Source of the DNA: Spirometra erinaceieuropaei | Taxonomy: Eukaryota > Platyhelminthes > Cestoda > Diphyllobothriidea > Diphyllobothriidae | Direction of reading: 5' to 3' | Length of the DNA stretch: 64,000 nucleotides | Assembly (NCBI GenBank): GCA_902702965.1 | Contig: CACRXP010000001.1 | Span: forward strand, 2,696,257 to 2,760,256 | Part shown: positions 24,916-37,199 of the stretch, piece after piece | Layout of the letters: every line of letters begins with the position of its first letter | Numbering within the stretch: the stretch's first letter is position 1 | The notes under the pieces: generated by a model | Seen by the model: only the letters and a program-made list of their open reading frames with translations | What the model was told of the DNA's origin: nothing | The model's database searches: none | Position numbers and translations under genes: made by a program

Positions 24916-27900
24916 CTCTAGTAGTTGTTCAGGAGCCTAAATACAAAACTTAAACCTAGTTTATGCAAGAAAGGGTTGGGGAATACCGCAAAAGCTAATA
25001 AAGCATGGTTAAACTATTTTGAAATACTTCCAAGATTAAAGTATTGCGTAAATAGGGTGGCAAGATTCATTAAAATGGAACATTTTCGCGTGAGAAATAA
25101 GGAGTAGTTTACAAGGTTTCGTTACTTAGGTAGCGTGTAGGGTTTGCGTCATAGAGGGAATTTAACCATCACGCAATGCCTTCTAGAGAACATGCACATT
25201 TCGTGGAAAATTATTTTTGTTTCAGAACCCATATGTAATTATAAATAAATTATAAATATGTGTGCTATCTTCGCTAAATTTTGAAAACAATGAGTCATAT
25301 CAACAAAACATCAGATTCCACAAATTGCCGTCAAATATTTTCTCTCGATATTTCTTTGTGCAGTTAGAAAGAGACCTATTGATGCGCATATAATATTGCA
25401 TCAATATAAATTGCATGAAAACCCCATGAATGGCAGTTGAAATTTTTCGGCATTAGAACAGGGAGTACCGATGTGTGATTTTCGAAAATACCCATTACTA
25501 AGAGGTGGAATGTTAGATTTAGAGGAAGTATACTCGCCATCACCCAATTCTCGCGCATTCTTCTCGGAAAAATGTGACTTGACTTATACAAAACTCCAAA
25601 AATCAATTAAAAGCCAATTTATTTTGAGATTTTTTTCGAATGATGTTAACGCAGATGGGCGATGAGACCCTTAGGTAAGTGTAACATCCTATTTAGTATT
25701 GGGATCGTAACTTGATTCTCCTCTCAATTCAGGGGAAATGTAAACCTGATTTTTGAATATCGCTTACAAATCAGAAAAATCAGTGAACTCTGCACGACTT
25801 CAATTATACGACAAAAGAAGCCGGACCATCCATTTTAAACGGAACACTGGCTTGTAAAACAGTGAACATGATGAAATCTGGCTTTCATTTTCAAGGCCAT
25901 AGCTTTGCGAACAAGCAGAAGCATTACATACAACGAAACTGATGAACCATTGGTGGAAATGGTTATTTACCCTTCAGATGGAAAATATATCTGGCGCATG
26001 AGTCAAAATTAACTATGGGAAGCCTAATCGTTGGTACACTTGAAGTATGCCTAGTACCGATTTTTAATAGATCGTTCTCCACAATAGTTATACTGAGTAC
26101 ACACTTCATAAATGCCTATGTATTGCGCATTTCAGATTGTTTTTTTTTGTAATAAACTGCTTAAGCCTTCATATGAGTCGCATTTTATGGAAAGTTGTGT
26201 ACTTTTCATAATTTTTATATAGAACGATTTTATGCTATTGAAAAAGATTTTGATTGTCAGCCATTTTTTGCTATTCAAAAGGCCAACTGACACAGGGTGT
26301 GGCAGTGTTGCTTAAAAGACATTCGCCTGATCCATGCCTATTACAATAATTTACGAGCACGGGGTGGTCTCTGCGGAAGATTACTTTCAGCGAACGTTTG
26401 GGGTTGCGCACGACAACATCAAAAGAGGTTACAGAACAATCAATTTCAAAATACGAGAGTGTGAAAGCAAATATTGCATGTCAGCATTTACGGGATTGCC
26501 TAGTTTTAAAACCGATATACATCCAGTTCAAGGTACACTCAACTGTTTCACAAATAATGATTACTTGGCACTTTCGTCTGTTTTTACGTTAATAACAAAC
26601 ATTTGTTCACATATGTCTAACTTTTCAGCCGAACGCAAGTATTGTTTTATATGAAAGCATACCAAACATCTCCTTCAGTATTTCGCGAGTTTCAGGGCAT
26701 ACCGTACTAGGTGTATTCAACTCCCATGCTTAATATACTTAAATTAATTTTGGATACTTGCAAGCGCTATGTGAAAAATAGGCTAGCCAAAAATTTATAA
26801 AACACATCCGATAAATGTCTGAGTCGAAAAATCTATCTTCAAAACTGCAAACCTAGTCCTTACCGGCATTTTAAATGAGGCCAACGTCGTTGGGTTTAAA
26901 GAATTAGGTGCGAGGTAGGGTTTACCTTTGCCACTCGTTAGTTGAAACTGTCGGCCTGACCCGATATACGCTTAGCTAATTACTGTCCCTGTGTCTTTTG
27001 CTATTTACATCACTTTTATTCCTTTCGACATTTGAACTGTTCTGGTAGTTACATACCGAAATTATTGTATGGATCTTCTTAACACCAATGCAAACGAACG
27101 CCTGTTTGCCTAGATAATTTGCCACCGCCTTTTTCTTCCGCTTATTTGTGCATGCACGTTATTAAAACACTTGACCGTCCTTCTGCAAATGGAAATGCTT
27201 TCCGTTCGGAAAGTTTGGCTAGTTTTTGCATGTTCGTGCGTTTGTATTTCTCTAGTAATTCACTAAGGTTTATAAGTACTAGATATAAATAGTCACAGTG
27301 TTGGTCTGCATATCAAAAGTCTATTTCATCATTAAAATGAAATGTGTTACCTCTAGTCTTCCCAAGGTTGTATAAGGGACATTTTGACTTAGCAAATGTA
27401 CTGTCCCTTTCGAAGACTGGAATTTAGGAAATCGTGTAGAAAATGTTCTGCTCAAAATGAAGCCAAGTTAGAGTTTTCTACAACCTGAGACATTTTATAA
27501 TAAAAGACTAATCGATCATCAAATGCCGCACCAAAACGGCTGTCCATGTTTCAGTCTGTGCCAGCCTTTGGTTAACATTATATAAACAATCTTCAAAAAC
27601 AGCGGTTTTGCGAAATCTCAACCAAAGTTTATTAAATATGTTGAATATTCTGTTATTTTAAATTGCGCTAAAGCATGGCGCCTTCTCAGATTATTCAGAA
27701 ACTTTCTTCCTGCGTTATCATGTAGACGTAAAAATCATGAAGTTAGGCATCTAGCCAGTTAGTGAGACTTTCTGTAACCGGTTGAAATGAATGCAACATC
27801 TGAAAATCTTAATGAAGTTGAAATGGCTAAACTCGTGATCAGAGAGCCTTAATCGCGGAATGGCGTGGAGTGATGTGGTGATGAATGTCCGGCTGGCGGC

Positions 27901-29079
27901 CCTTGATGTTATCGTAGCAGAAGTCTGTAGTCTTAGTTCCCAGCAATAACCTGCAGAGAACTCTATCAATAAGCCTACATGCCCTTTCACTACTACTGAA
28001 AACTGCCATGTTGCTGCCCACAGGTGAGGCCCGAGATACGCAATTAAACGCTGCTGTTTTTAGAGTGCCCCCCAGTTATGTTTACCTAGTGTTTATTGAC
28101 TTTTCTTTAGGCAGTTAGAGTAGCAATTCCAAAAGTGACCAAATATGGGTTGGATGTTAAATGAGCACAGTCTGCGGTCATGACCTAAGTAGGACATCTG
28201 ACTAAACATCATCAAGCGTAAACCAATCTGATAATAGCCCATCACTGCAAGCTATATATCTAAGGACCTTCGCGGCTACAAGCCAATTCATATGTCACTC
28301 GACTACTAAGGTATACAGATTTTTGCTTTGATTTAATATGAACCAGTGCAGGAACTATACTTGAGTTTTCAGCAGTAAAGTACGCCATTTCAGGTAGATA
28401 TTAATAATAAAGAGCAAATTTCCTTGTCTACAGCTGTGTTGTTTTTAAACTGTGAAATGCGAATGTGTTTGGCTAAAATGGGCTAAAGTCATGCTGCTGT
28501 TTTGTGGTCGAAATACATCTATGGCTCCGGATGCAAGGATGAACAATGCCAAGTCCTAGCTTCAAAAATATTGTTTTGCACATTACTGTGGGGCATTATA
28601 CCGTGTTAGTTGACAGACTTTTTAAGCTAGAGGACGCCCGTTGCCAAGAGATCGTAACCTGTTTCATAGTAAAGTTTTTATACAAAACTCATTGTTTCCA
28701 CCACAACCATAACCCTCACGTATTCCATTTTTCACTACATTAAAAACATATTAACGCATGACGCTGACAGTGTTTTTTCATATAATGAGCGTTTCTTCTG
28801 GCGTATCCAGTATATAAAAGGACTTGCATCTGATACGGTTACACAACCGAATTATGATTGTAACATTTATTTTTTCCTGACAACTTTTTTTGGCTTCGTA
28901 ATGCATAGAATACAGTTGTTTGAAAGCTATTCAATTCCGTTGTCACTCTTTCCGAAAAAGTAATGTTCAGCTGTCTGATATAGTACATCATGTTGCTTAT
29001 GTTTGTATATTTAGGTCATACTAACTCAGGTGTTTTTTAAATGCTCCTGCTGTTAATTTCGTCAATATCCTTGGGGTAA

Positions 29080-29225
29080 TGGGTACCATACTAACAGCAA
29101 AGGTGTTAGCCAAAAGCCTATGCACGCGTGAGTTGCCGATATTATGCCGCTGCATGACACAGATGAGAAGGGTTCGGCTCATCAGCGGGTCACCCAGCAT
29201 TCCCCGTCTGTTTTCTGACAGATAC
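29080..29225 (+). repeat. Dispersed repeat, copy 1
   Basis: Collinear with 49885-50030. Shared blocks are CCATACTAACAG, CCGATATT.TGCCGCTGC, TCGGCTCA.CAG.GGGTC and CCCAGC. On the minus strand both copies encode a similar YLS..R.G..GDPL.SR pattern, suggesting a fragment of a coding retroelement, but I cannot name it. Confidence 0.5.
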
Positions 29226-29247
29226 TCCAATTTACAAATTGCTGCTC

Positions 29248-29441
29248 TTTAATTTCCTCAGAAATTAACTGTAAGGTTGGAGTAGATCAGCTTATTCTAG
29301 GTCTATAGGTCCGAAGCGAGGTTTTCACGTATGAATATTTATGCCGAAGTCCACTCATACATAAAAACTTTGGTCTGATCCTATAGACCTAGAACAGACT
29401 GATGAACTCCAAGTTAGCAGTTAATTTCCGAGGAAATTAAA
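29248..29441. repeat. Palindromic (MITE-like) element
   Basis: Inverted arms of about 85-90 bp (29248-29335 and 29352-29441), both containing TAATTTCCT..GAAATTAACTG at the outer end and TTCTAGGTCTATAGG inside. No coding sequence. Confidence 0.6.
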
Positions 29442-29629
29442 AAGCTGTCAATATCGTTTGGCATTTAATTTATAGCCGGACTTGTCGTGAACAACATTGG
29501 CTAATGTATATTTCAACTTTGCGTACTCCAGAACAGAAAGATACGACATTATTCAAGAAATGTCAATTACTATTTGTAACTAACAATAAACCGAAACATT
29601 AAAAGTGTTTTAGTGAAATACTGTGGTAC

Positions 29630-30165
29630 CTGTAGCTTTATTCCGACTTCTTTCCTGCAGGAGAACCCTTTGGACTTCTCAATCTCGAAAACCCTCCGGG
29701 TTGTACGATCCGTATGAAACGTGTATTCCTGTTTCGCATTCGTGTCATTTACATATTCCATGCTGAATAGGACATGCTGATTGAGCCAGTTATCGTGGCC
29801 AGTAGAATGTGACTCGTTGGAGATTTCATTTTCTGTTCCATTATCCGACTTTACGTCTGCGCAGAAGACCATTTCACTCCTACTGTCAACGTCGTTCCAG
29901 TTTATCTGTATATCCATATTTTTTCGCTTCACATTTGTGTACTTTTTGAAGTGGTTCAAAGCCCATTCTTTAACTGTCTTTTCCAAATCGACAACTTGGA
30001 TCCTCTCTGGTTTGTCCTCCACAGGGCCTTGGCAGGAGAGTGCCATTGATTTGGCCAAATCCCTCAACAATTTGTTCGTCCTCATGTCCAAATCTGTGCA
30101 GTACTTTGATTCGTTGGCGTGTTGCCAATTCTGATTGGCCGAAATCCATTCGACCAGTGTTAACA
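29630..30165 (-). CDS. Aerolysin/ETX-MTX2-like protein, large N-terminal exon
   Basis: This exon has an open frame of about 178 codons. It starts after a possible acceptor (AG at 30166-30167, or 30169-30170) just downstream of an in-frame TAA, and ends at donor CAG|GTACCA (29630/29629), phase 0. The first part is helical and variable (e.g. LLRDLAKSMAL). The second part enters the pore-forming module: QEYTFHTDRTTRR followed by KGFSCRKEVGIKLQ, matching the conserved strand and the approach to the insertion loop in ETX/MTX2-like and natterin-like proteins. There is no signal peptide in this exon. Proteins of this family form beta-barrel pores in target membranes; what this one does here is unknown. 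The start of the exon is less certain than its end; an internal Met (DLDMRTN) could also serve. Confidence 0.7.
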
Positions 30166-30169
30166 CTAC

Positions 30170-31290
30170 TGAATTGGCTTAACCATGCTAAAGAGACTAT
30201 TTACAAGAAATTTAATATTTGAGGCATACTTAGAAGATCCTAATGTAAACTCCGAACCTATGGATTAACACAGAAGCACTTTGTCCGGATGAAACCTAAA
30301 GTGATCTGAACAAAATCAGACATTTTTCTTCTACTACTTTAACCAGAGATCTAGTGTGTGAAGCACTATAAATATAACCAGCATTTAGTTCTCAGAGCAA
30401 AGTCCGCGTACCCCTTATTTATGCTTCGATATATTTTTCCTGTCTTAAGATGCACGTTGTCGCCGATTTATCCTTTAAGGTTATTTTGCTTACACTGCGT
30501 CATTTTATATTGTCAATAATAACGAGCTTTCCTTTTTCCGTTTCGTTTCCTTTAGCAAATGGTTAGACAAAGCGACAAGTCGTCAGATATTTAATTCGTA
30601 GCACAATTGAGGGATTTAGCTAAATACTACTTTTCCTGAGCAGAGCTCATTCGAGATTGACTAAATAATGATAAATCGTGTTACTTATGTGACCGGGAAA
30701 GAAAGCGTTCGTCTTGGAGTAGAACGCGCTGGCATAAATCTACGAGGAAACTTTGCCTGATGCACTTATGTTATTCCGAAATCAATCAGATGAAAGTTGC
30801 TGACTTCTTTTGGTCATAAGGGATGATTACATAAGTCAACTTTAACGTATATGACATTCAATTAAATAGCCAGCATTATCTTGGCCACGTTGGCGTCACC
30901 ACGTAAGTGTGAATCGGGCCCGGACTCTGATAAGCAGGGAATTTAGGCCACACAGAGTTGAGTTCATTTATCCGGCTGAATCGTATGACGGAAATTACTT
31001 TTGACGGTTTGATTTGAATCGCCCTGTCAACACTGCGTTTAGTGGAAAGGTTGTATTATTGCCTACTTATGGTGTCTAAGTAAAACGCTTGTTTTAGTTA
31101 AAATTTTAGGTGCGGATAACGCGCTAAGATTAGTTTTCCCGATCCCCAACGAAAGCCCATATAATGCGTTTGCTGCTTTTCTAGTGTAAGTTGAAAGACA
31201 GATATTGTATCGTCACTTATAGTGTCTGACGCCTGACATTTTAGCTTACAATTCTGGAAAAGGCTAGGTGTTGTCTTAAATTTATCTCCA
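30170..31290. other. Probable 5' intron of the aerolysin-like gene
   Basis: AT-rich sequence. If the candidate exon at 31292-31349 is correct this is a 1.1-kb intron; otherwise it is the upstream region of the gene. No repeat was recognised. Confidence 0.3.
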
Positions 31291-31291
31291 C

Positions 31292-31349
31292 CCATACATA
31301 ACACACTTTCAACGGAAGTCTCGTGGGCTTGGAGATCGGCGAATGTCAT
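31292..31349 (-). CDS. Candidate first coding exon of the aerolysin-like gene
   Basis: A 58-bp candidate exon starts with ATG (31349-31347) two bases after an acceptor-like pyrimidine-rich stretch ending in CAG. It runs 19 codons plus one base (MTFADLQAHE..., about half polar residues, no signal peptide) and ends at a GT (31291-31290). The single leftover base fits the two-base start of the exon at 30165, so the frame stays open across a 1.1-kb intron. The CAG just before the ATG could be a spliced-leader trans-splice acceptor, which flatworms use. The surrounding longer open frame (31098-31520) is probably fortuitous. Support is positional and by phase only. Confidence 0.3.
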
Positions 31350-31529
31350 GCCTGTTTCAAAAATTTGCAATGTAAAACAAAAATAACTGTTGGAAAACGT
31401 CAAATTTTTGCTTCTGCTTATGGAATCACATTCTTCGATTAGTCGATACGAGTATTTATGCAAATTACAGAAGCCCAAAATATGTATTAAACAATTTTCC
31501 TGATGAAAAGTAAAATTCATACGCAGATA

Positions 31530-32995
31530 AATTTTAGTTTACCAAAACACGATATCAGTGGCAAAGGCTACTAATGCTGAACGTGGCTGCTCTGAATGGC
31601 TTACCGTAAAGTTGAGCCTAATTGTCATTAGTCCATTCTAAATAAATATGATTGAACCTAAGCACATTCAATGTTAACAAGTCTAAAACAGCGAGCACAT
31701 AGTTTTAAACCACCAAACTGTCAATGACAAAATATGCAGGACCCTCTCATTCTATGTTTATCAGTCCCACACTAGTTCAATGTTTCCGCTAAGCAAGTAA
31801 ACAAGGCAATTGAACAAGTTGCCCCATTGGGCAACTACATCCACACTGTCTCCTTAAATGCTAACCTTAATAAGAGCAAACTGTCAAGAGACAATCTTCG
31901 GCACCGTACTTTAGAAAGGACTCTTACTGCAATGGTGGCATAGTTAGCCTTCATCGGCAGACTTATTTACGGTGTTGTTGTGTCATTAAGAGTAGCTTGA
32001 AGGGCTGAATTAGAATGAGAACGTTTTCGAAGACGTTTCGGAAGTTCGTGTCTTAAAACATTTGTAAGAAGCGACTTTCAATCATGGACCGTACCTTTGA
32101 AATCATAGTTTTTCCAGGCGGTCTATTCTTGTGGTTTTGAAGTCGAACAAAGTGATATTGGCACCACACTGATTTAGGGGCAGCAGTGATTTGCCCTTCA
32201 GCATATGTATTTGTGGCAACATTCACATGATGGCTTTTGTATTAGTCCTACAAACTCTTAGTCAACCGACCACTGGTAATGTTTGAATATTTCTATTTCC
32301 GAGCAATATACGAAGTCACCAATATCTCTCTTGTAGGTAGCGGTGCAAGAAAAATGGTAGGCATACTCGAGAGTTTCTGAACCAATAATGCTTTCTTCGT
32401 TCAACTGACAAAATAAAAACGTCTTTTTATCTCTGATTCTTGTTTATGGAATGAAATTCGAGCGTACATGCGTGTTCTTAATTAATATAAGTAATCGCCC
32501 ACACGCTGACTTACAGCACATGAAGGCTGTGACGTGCGCTGCATTTACCGCATTGTCGCCTCCCCTCTCAACTGGGCCTTGCATCATGACAGGGTCAAGA
32601 AAAATGGAGACGACTGGCACGGTGAATATCCACACCTAAGCGCACCACCACGCTCATTCGTTCATAACAAACAGTGAGAGGATAAGTACAACGACACGGA
32701 TCTCGACACTCACGGCGTGGACCTACGTGTCACTACACCCCATCATACGCCACCTGGTCACAGCCTAGACTTACCCAGGATTTGCGTAGTTGAGAAGCCA
32801 CAGGGAGACGATCCGAAGAACACACTTACGTGGGTGCCGGTACTGGATGGAGATGGAGGATTAATGTGGGGAGAATGCGATTAAGCCTGCGCTGAATTGC
32901 CGTAAATTAACGTGGAGGTGCATGTAGCCAAATAGGCCCATTCGTGAAAGAATGTGCGAAGTTAGTGCATGCACTGAAGGCGGATATGACGGGTG
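31530..32995. other. No recognised gene
   Basis: AT-rich up to about 32500, then more GC-rich. No recognisable coding or RNA feature. Confidence 0.4.
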
Positions 32996-33130
32996 ATGGT
33001 GGTGGTGGTGGTGGCGGTGNNNNNNNNNNNNNNNNNNNNNNNNNNNNNNNNNNNNNNNNNNNNNNNNNNNNNNNNNNNNNNNNNNNNNNNNNNNNNNNNN
33101 NNNNNNNNNNNNNNNNNNNNNNNNNNNNNN
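32996..33130. repeat. GGT microsatellite running into an assembly gap
   Basis: A GGT/GGC tract (32996-33019) leads into a run of N from 33020 to 33130. On the far side GC-rich sequence resumes (GCCACCGCCGCC). Apparent open frames across the N run carry no information. Confidence 0.9.
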
Positions 33131-33134
33131 GCCA

Positions 33135-36100
33135 CCGCCGCCGTGATCGGCGCGGGGGTTGTGGCAGGGAGGATGGTACCGGTGATCGAGGGCGATGGGG
33201 GCATCGGGAGTGTGGTCACCGGTGAGGGGGGTCGTCGGCTTCTTCGAAGCATGAGGGCTTGGGCAGAATTAACGATTGGGAAGTTGATTCTAGTAGTTGA
33301 GATTTCCGGGTTGTTCCTGCAATCCGCCCGAATGTATCCAGAAAAACCGATTGGGTGAGCCACAGATGAGATTTAGGAATCATTTAGGAAAAGTGAGAAA
33401 CATTCACCAGTTGCATGGTACAATCAATCACTCGTGCACGGGTGCCTCGAACTGGACAACCGTACACCACACGCCCACACCACACTAACGAATATACCCG
33501 TGCGCATGCCCAAATCCGGTCGAGTTCCGGGGGCTCTGATCATCAGGGAGTTTATGAACATAGTACGCAACCTCTACTGGCGTCTTTCACCTTCCTCTCC
33601 AAGGCAGGGCTAAACCGCGATTATTGTGGCGCTGTGAGTTTACTCATTACTTTAGATGGCACAGAGTTAAGCGAAGTTTTCCTACGCATATACGAAACCT
33701 TATAAGTAAGATCCTGCAATTTTTTAAAATATCCACGGGTGAATTACTGTCTACTTTTTTCAACCAGATATGTACTCCACGTAATACTTCTCTTACTTAC
33801 TCTACCAATGCGGAAGCCTGCACAGCCGGGCGGTACTCCCTCCTTTTCCCTATCTTCCAATTGCTCGAAGTGTATTGTAGATAAAACACAGGGTCCCTCT
33901 ACTAAGATGTACTATGTGCAAAGATTGCCTGAAGAAATCAAGTTCATATGTTATCCGTCATAGTGAGAAGCATATTGATGATTAATCCACCTGAGCCAGA
34001 GTCTCCTTGAAGACGAGCGTCTTGAGGCATGATTTGTTAACACCTCAAATTGCCATCGATGACAAGCAGTTTCTATTTTTTGTTTACGCGTAAAGTCACA
34101 TGTACCAGAGCTTAAAAGCGGGTTATTTTCTTCTGGTAGCTATTTCATCAATATTTTAAATTCTGCCACTGGTCCTGTGTTGCGTTTTGACTAATTTATT
34201 GTTTACATTTGGCTGTAAATAAGTTTACGGGTTGAGACTTAAAAGCGAGTAGATTAAGTACTACTGTTCATTTCTGAATTCCCCATTGCCTCAGAGGTTG
34301 TGGATGAACTTCATCGTTTAAAATGAACATTTTTGTTATCGGAGATGCCCTGGATGCATTTTCATAAACTCCTGTTAGAATAAATGAAACCCCGGTGAAT
34401 CACCAAGCTGTGTTTGCGCACAAGTTGCAGATGAATACGCACGCTGTGGGGAAATTAGCGCTATACTCGACATTTTTGACACACAGCTTGAATTCCGCAC
34501 CAGTAGCGTTTATTTTATCTGTATTTTATCTATTATATCTGTAGGCTATGAAATCTAAGTAATTTTGTTGCCAGAAGACTTCACAGGCTTGAATGACCCA
34601 GGGTATGAGGCTGTTTATTTGGGCGTGAGCGAAAAATAATTGTTACTTACTACATTTACGTACTATCCTAGCTGTGCGATGAAAATCTACATAGTTGGAA
34701 GCACGAGGAGGTAAAGCGCAGGACTCCTAGATACTTATTGAGTATGCGTTTGGCCGCGTTTTGACTGAACGTTTGCATTTTTGCCTTTATGTGGTGGGTG
34801 CGCACACCTATGTGGACAAAGGTCAAGGGACGTGTCTGATGGAAAAAGTTTAGTCGGAATTGTGGGCAGTTAAGTTGATGTAGTGTCACCTACTAACTTT
34901 CTTAAACCACAAACTCACAGTATCTGCGAAGAGCATTGCAGGGAAAACAATATCCTCAAACGCTCGTTTTCTCTTGTATCAGGCCAATAGATATCACCTT
35001 AAAAATCTTCAGGATCACTTTGTTAGCTTACCGGCGGACCTCCGGTTTTGCCAGAGAATATGCGTTTGGTATTTCGGTTTTAGGTTGCTTAGGAATAGCT
35101 GGAGCCTTGGGGACGATAATTTTCAAAGTTAATATGAGAACGGACATTATTGTCAGGTTACCTGGAAAACTTTTTGCCCAGATTCCCATAATTCATCAAC
35201 TAACAAACTGGACAACTGCACTTGGCTGAAATAAAAAATAATGGCATGGAATCTCTTTCGAAGTATCCGCTTGATGTTTGAATGAACAGAAAAGATTCAA
35301 GCATTCGGGCCTATGAGTTATTTTATACGCCTTTAAACCACATGAAGAATCGCTGGCAAAGTGAGTGAAGTAAATGGATAATGAAGACATCTGACCTGGA
35401 ATGTTTCAGAACGTGCCTCAGCTTATTATTTTTGAGAAGTATCAAGCGGATTTGGTGCATCCGCAAAAAAATCAGATCTAAAAACTACCTGCTTGTGAGT
35501 AGATGGGCAAGAGAACACCGGCAGGATGTGTAAGTATGCATATGCGCGTTTTTTGGCAACTAGTAACTACAAACGATGCGATGTCATATAAAGGACTGTA
35601 GGCTGAAAAGAAAACACGCTCCTCGCAGTTGTCTGTCTACTTAGGAGAGGTTAAGCCTACTTATTTGAGACGAAAGCTAGTTTCGATTTTCGAATCGAGT
35701 TCGTTTCTTATTCCTCCTTATAGCGGTAAATACTTTTGGAAAATGGGCATCACTATTCTCATCGGGAGATTATATAATGCTATATAAAACATTGAAGGAT
35801 ATAAGTGAAGAAGACGAGTCGAGCACCGGAACACTGTGTTTATTGTCCTGAGCTTTCAGACTCTTCTTCTTTACTTATGCGTACACCTGGAACTCGAAAT
35901 TTCGCCTTCATTGAAGGATATGTTTTCCACATTTTTGTACATTTTTATTGTACATGATAAAATATAAGCAGACATTCGTTTGGCGCAGGTAAAAAGACCA
36001 AGAGAGGTTATACGAACAAATTGGAGATTTCGGTAGATAGGATTTTGGTCACATTATAGTAGGAGATTTAGGTGGTACAAAAGCCCACCGACATGAATTT

Positions 36101-37195
36101 CTGTTCTTTCCATAACAGGAAATTTACCACAGACTCGACCAAGACAGTCCAACTGTCCCATTAAGACTTGCAAATCAAGAGCAGGTTGTATGGGTTGACT
36201 GGTAGCTATGATGTTAAAACGACGATGATGATCCCCACCTCAATGATGTAGCAGTAAACTGCGCGTAAACTGACGAGTATTCACTCAACATAAATCTCTC
36301 TATCCCCTCTCTCGCCTCTAGCCTCGCACTAGCACAACTAGGTCAGCTAGTATTTATATTTAATCTCGGACCCTGTTAATAAACGCCGTAAACCATCTTG
36401 TCTCCTTAGCTTGATGAAATCTCGTCGAGCAGAGCTTTTTGGCGTCAAGTGCAACGTTGGCGCAGATGGCTTCAAAGTAGAATAAGCACAGAGCACAACA
36501 AGGGCTACGGAGAGACACCTAGTGCATCATCCGTCCATGAGCATCCTATATCACAAGATACCAGCGACAGTGTCACCAGGGAACCTCTATTCAAGTGGTT
36601 GATGTTTGAAGCAAGATTGCGGATTTGACGAAAGTACCAGGAGACCGATGACAGAAAATCTTATGTGATTGATCCAGACATGTTGGATGAAAGAAGATAA
36701 GTTTAAATGCAATTCAATGAACCAGTCCAAAAAACATAGCCGCATCTAACAGCTTCCCGAAAAAAATTAGTCAAGATCTGACAGCATGCAAACGAAAATC
36801 CGCGTCACATGTCCCAGCACCAATGCCGATTACGAGAAATACCGCACCGAAATCTGCTTCTGTTCAAAATCCGCTGATGAGATTGCTACGTAGATTCCAG
36901 TACAAGTCCTTCAGTAAAATTTGGGGTAAGTTATGCTGCTGCAATTTTACTGGAGAGTTCTGAATTACCATTGACCGTTGTTTAAAGAATGGGACGGACT
37001 GCAGCTCGCAGTGGACATCCTGCAAGCAGAGAGGGAGAGTACTACAAAGTGCATTGCATAGGGGGTGCTGTGAGCTTAATACATCCCGACAGAAGCCGAA
37101 GTTATCGCTCGGAATTTAAACCTTGGGTTTGGCGTTAATTGTAGGTTTATCACAGTGGAAGTTGGTCTTATCAGAAGGACAGATGTATATATGCA
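33135..37195. other. No recognised gene; one small inverted repeat
   Basis: Mostly AT-rich. At 35799-35879, arms around 35799-35818 and 35861-35879 (ATAAGTGAAGAAGACGAGT and its inverse, about 17 of 19 matching) enclose CCGGAACACTGTGTTTATTG, which resembles the sequence beside the PLE ends elsewhere in the window. The rest holds nothing I can identify. Confidence 0.4.
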
Positions 37196-37199
37196 CTAA

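Larger units (their letters stand above)
24916..29629 (-). other. Intron of the aerolysin-like gene (4.7 kb)
   Basis: GT...AG interval between the two 5' well-supported exons. It contains a dispersed repeat (29080-29225) and a palindromic element (29248-29441). The rest is AT-rich. Open frames inside, such as 26334-26654 on the plus strand, match nothing I know. A very short phase-0 exon might be hidden here, because the encoded junction is a few residues shorter than relatives around the insertion loop. Confidence 0.6.

Noticed and set aside
29781..30134. 117-codon plus-strand frame
   Set aside because: Antisense shadow of the aerolysin-like exon on the minus strand.
31098..31520. 140-codon minus-strand frame as a separate gene
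   Set aside because: No domain; only its middle part has splice-like borders, and that part is listed as a candidate exon.
32944..33363. Open frames crossing the N run
   Set aside because: They include the unsequenced gap and a simple repeat; no information.
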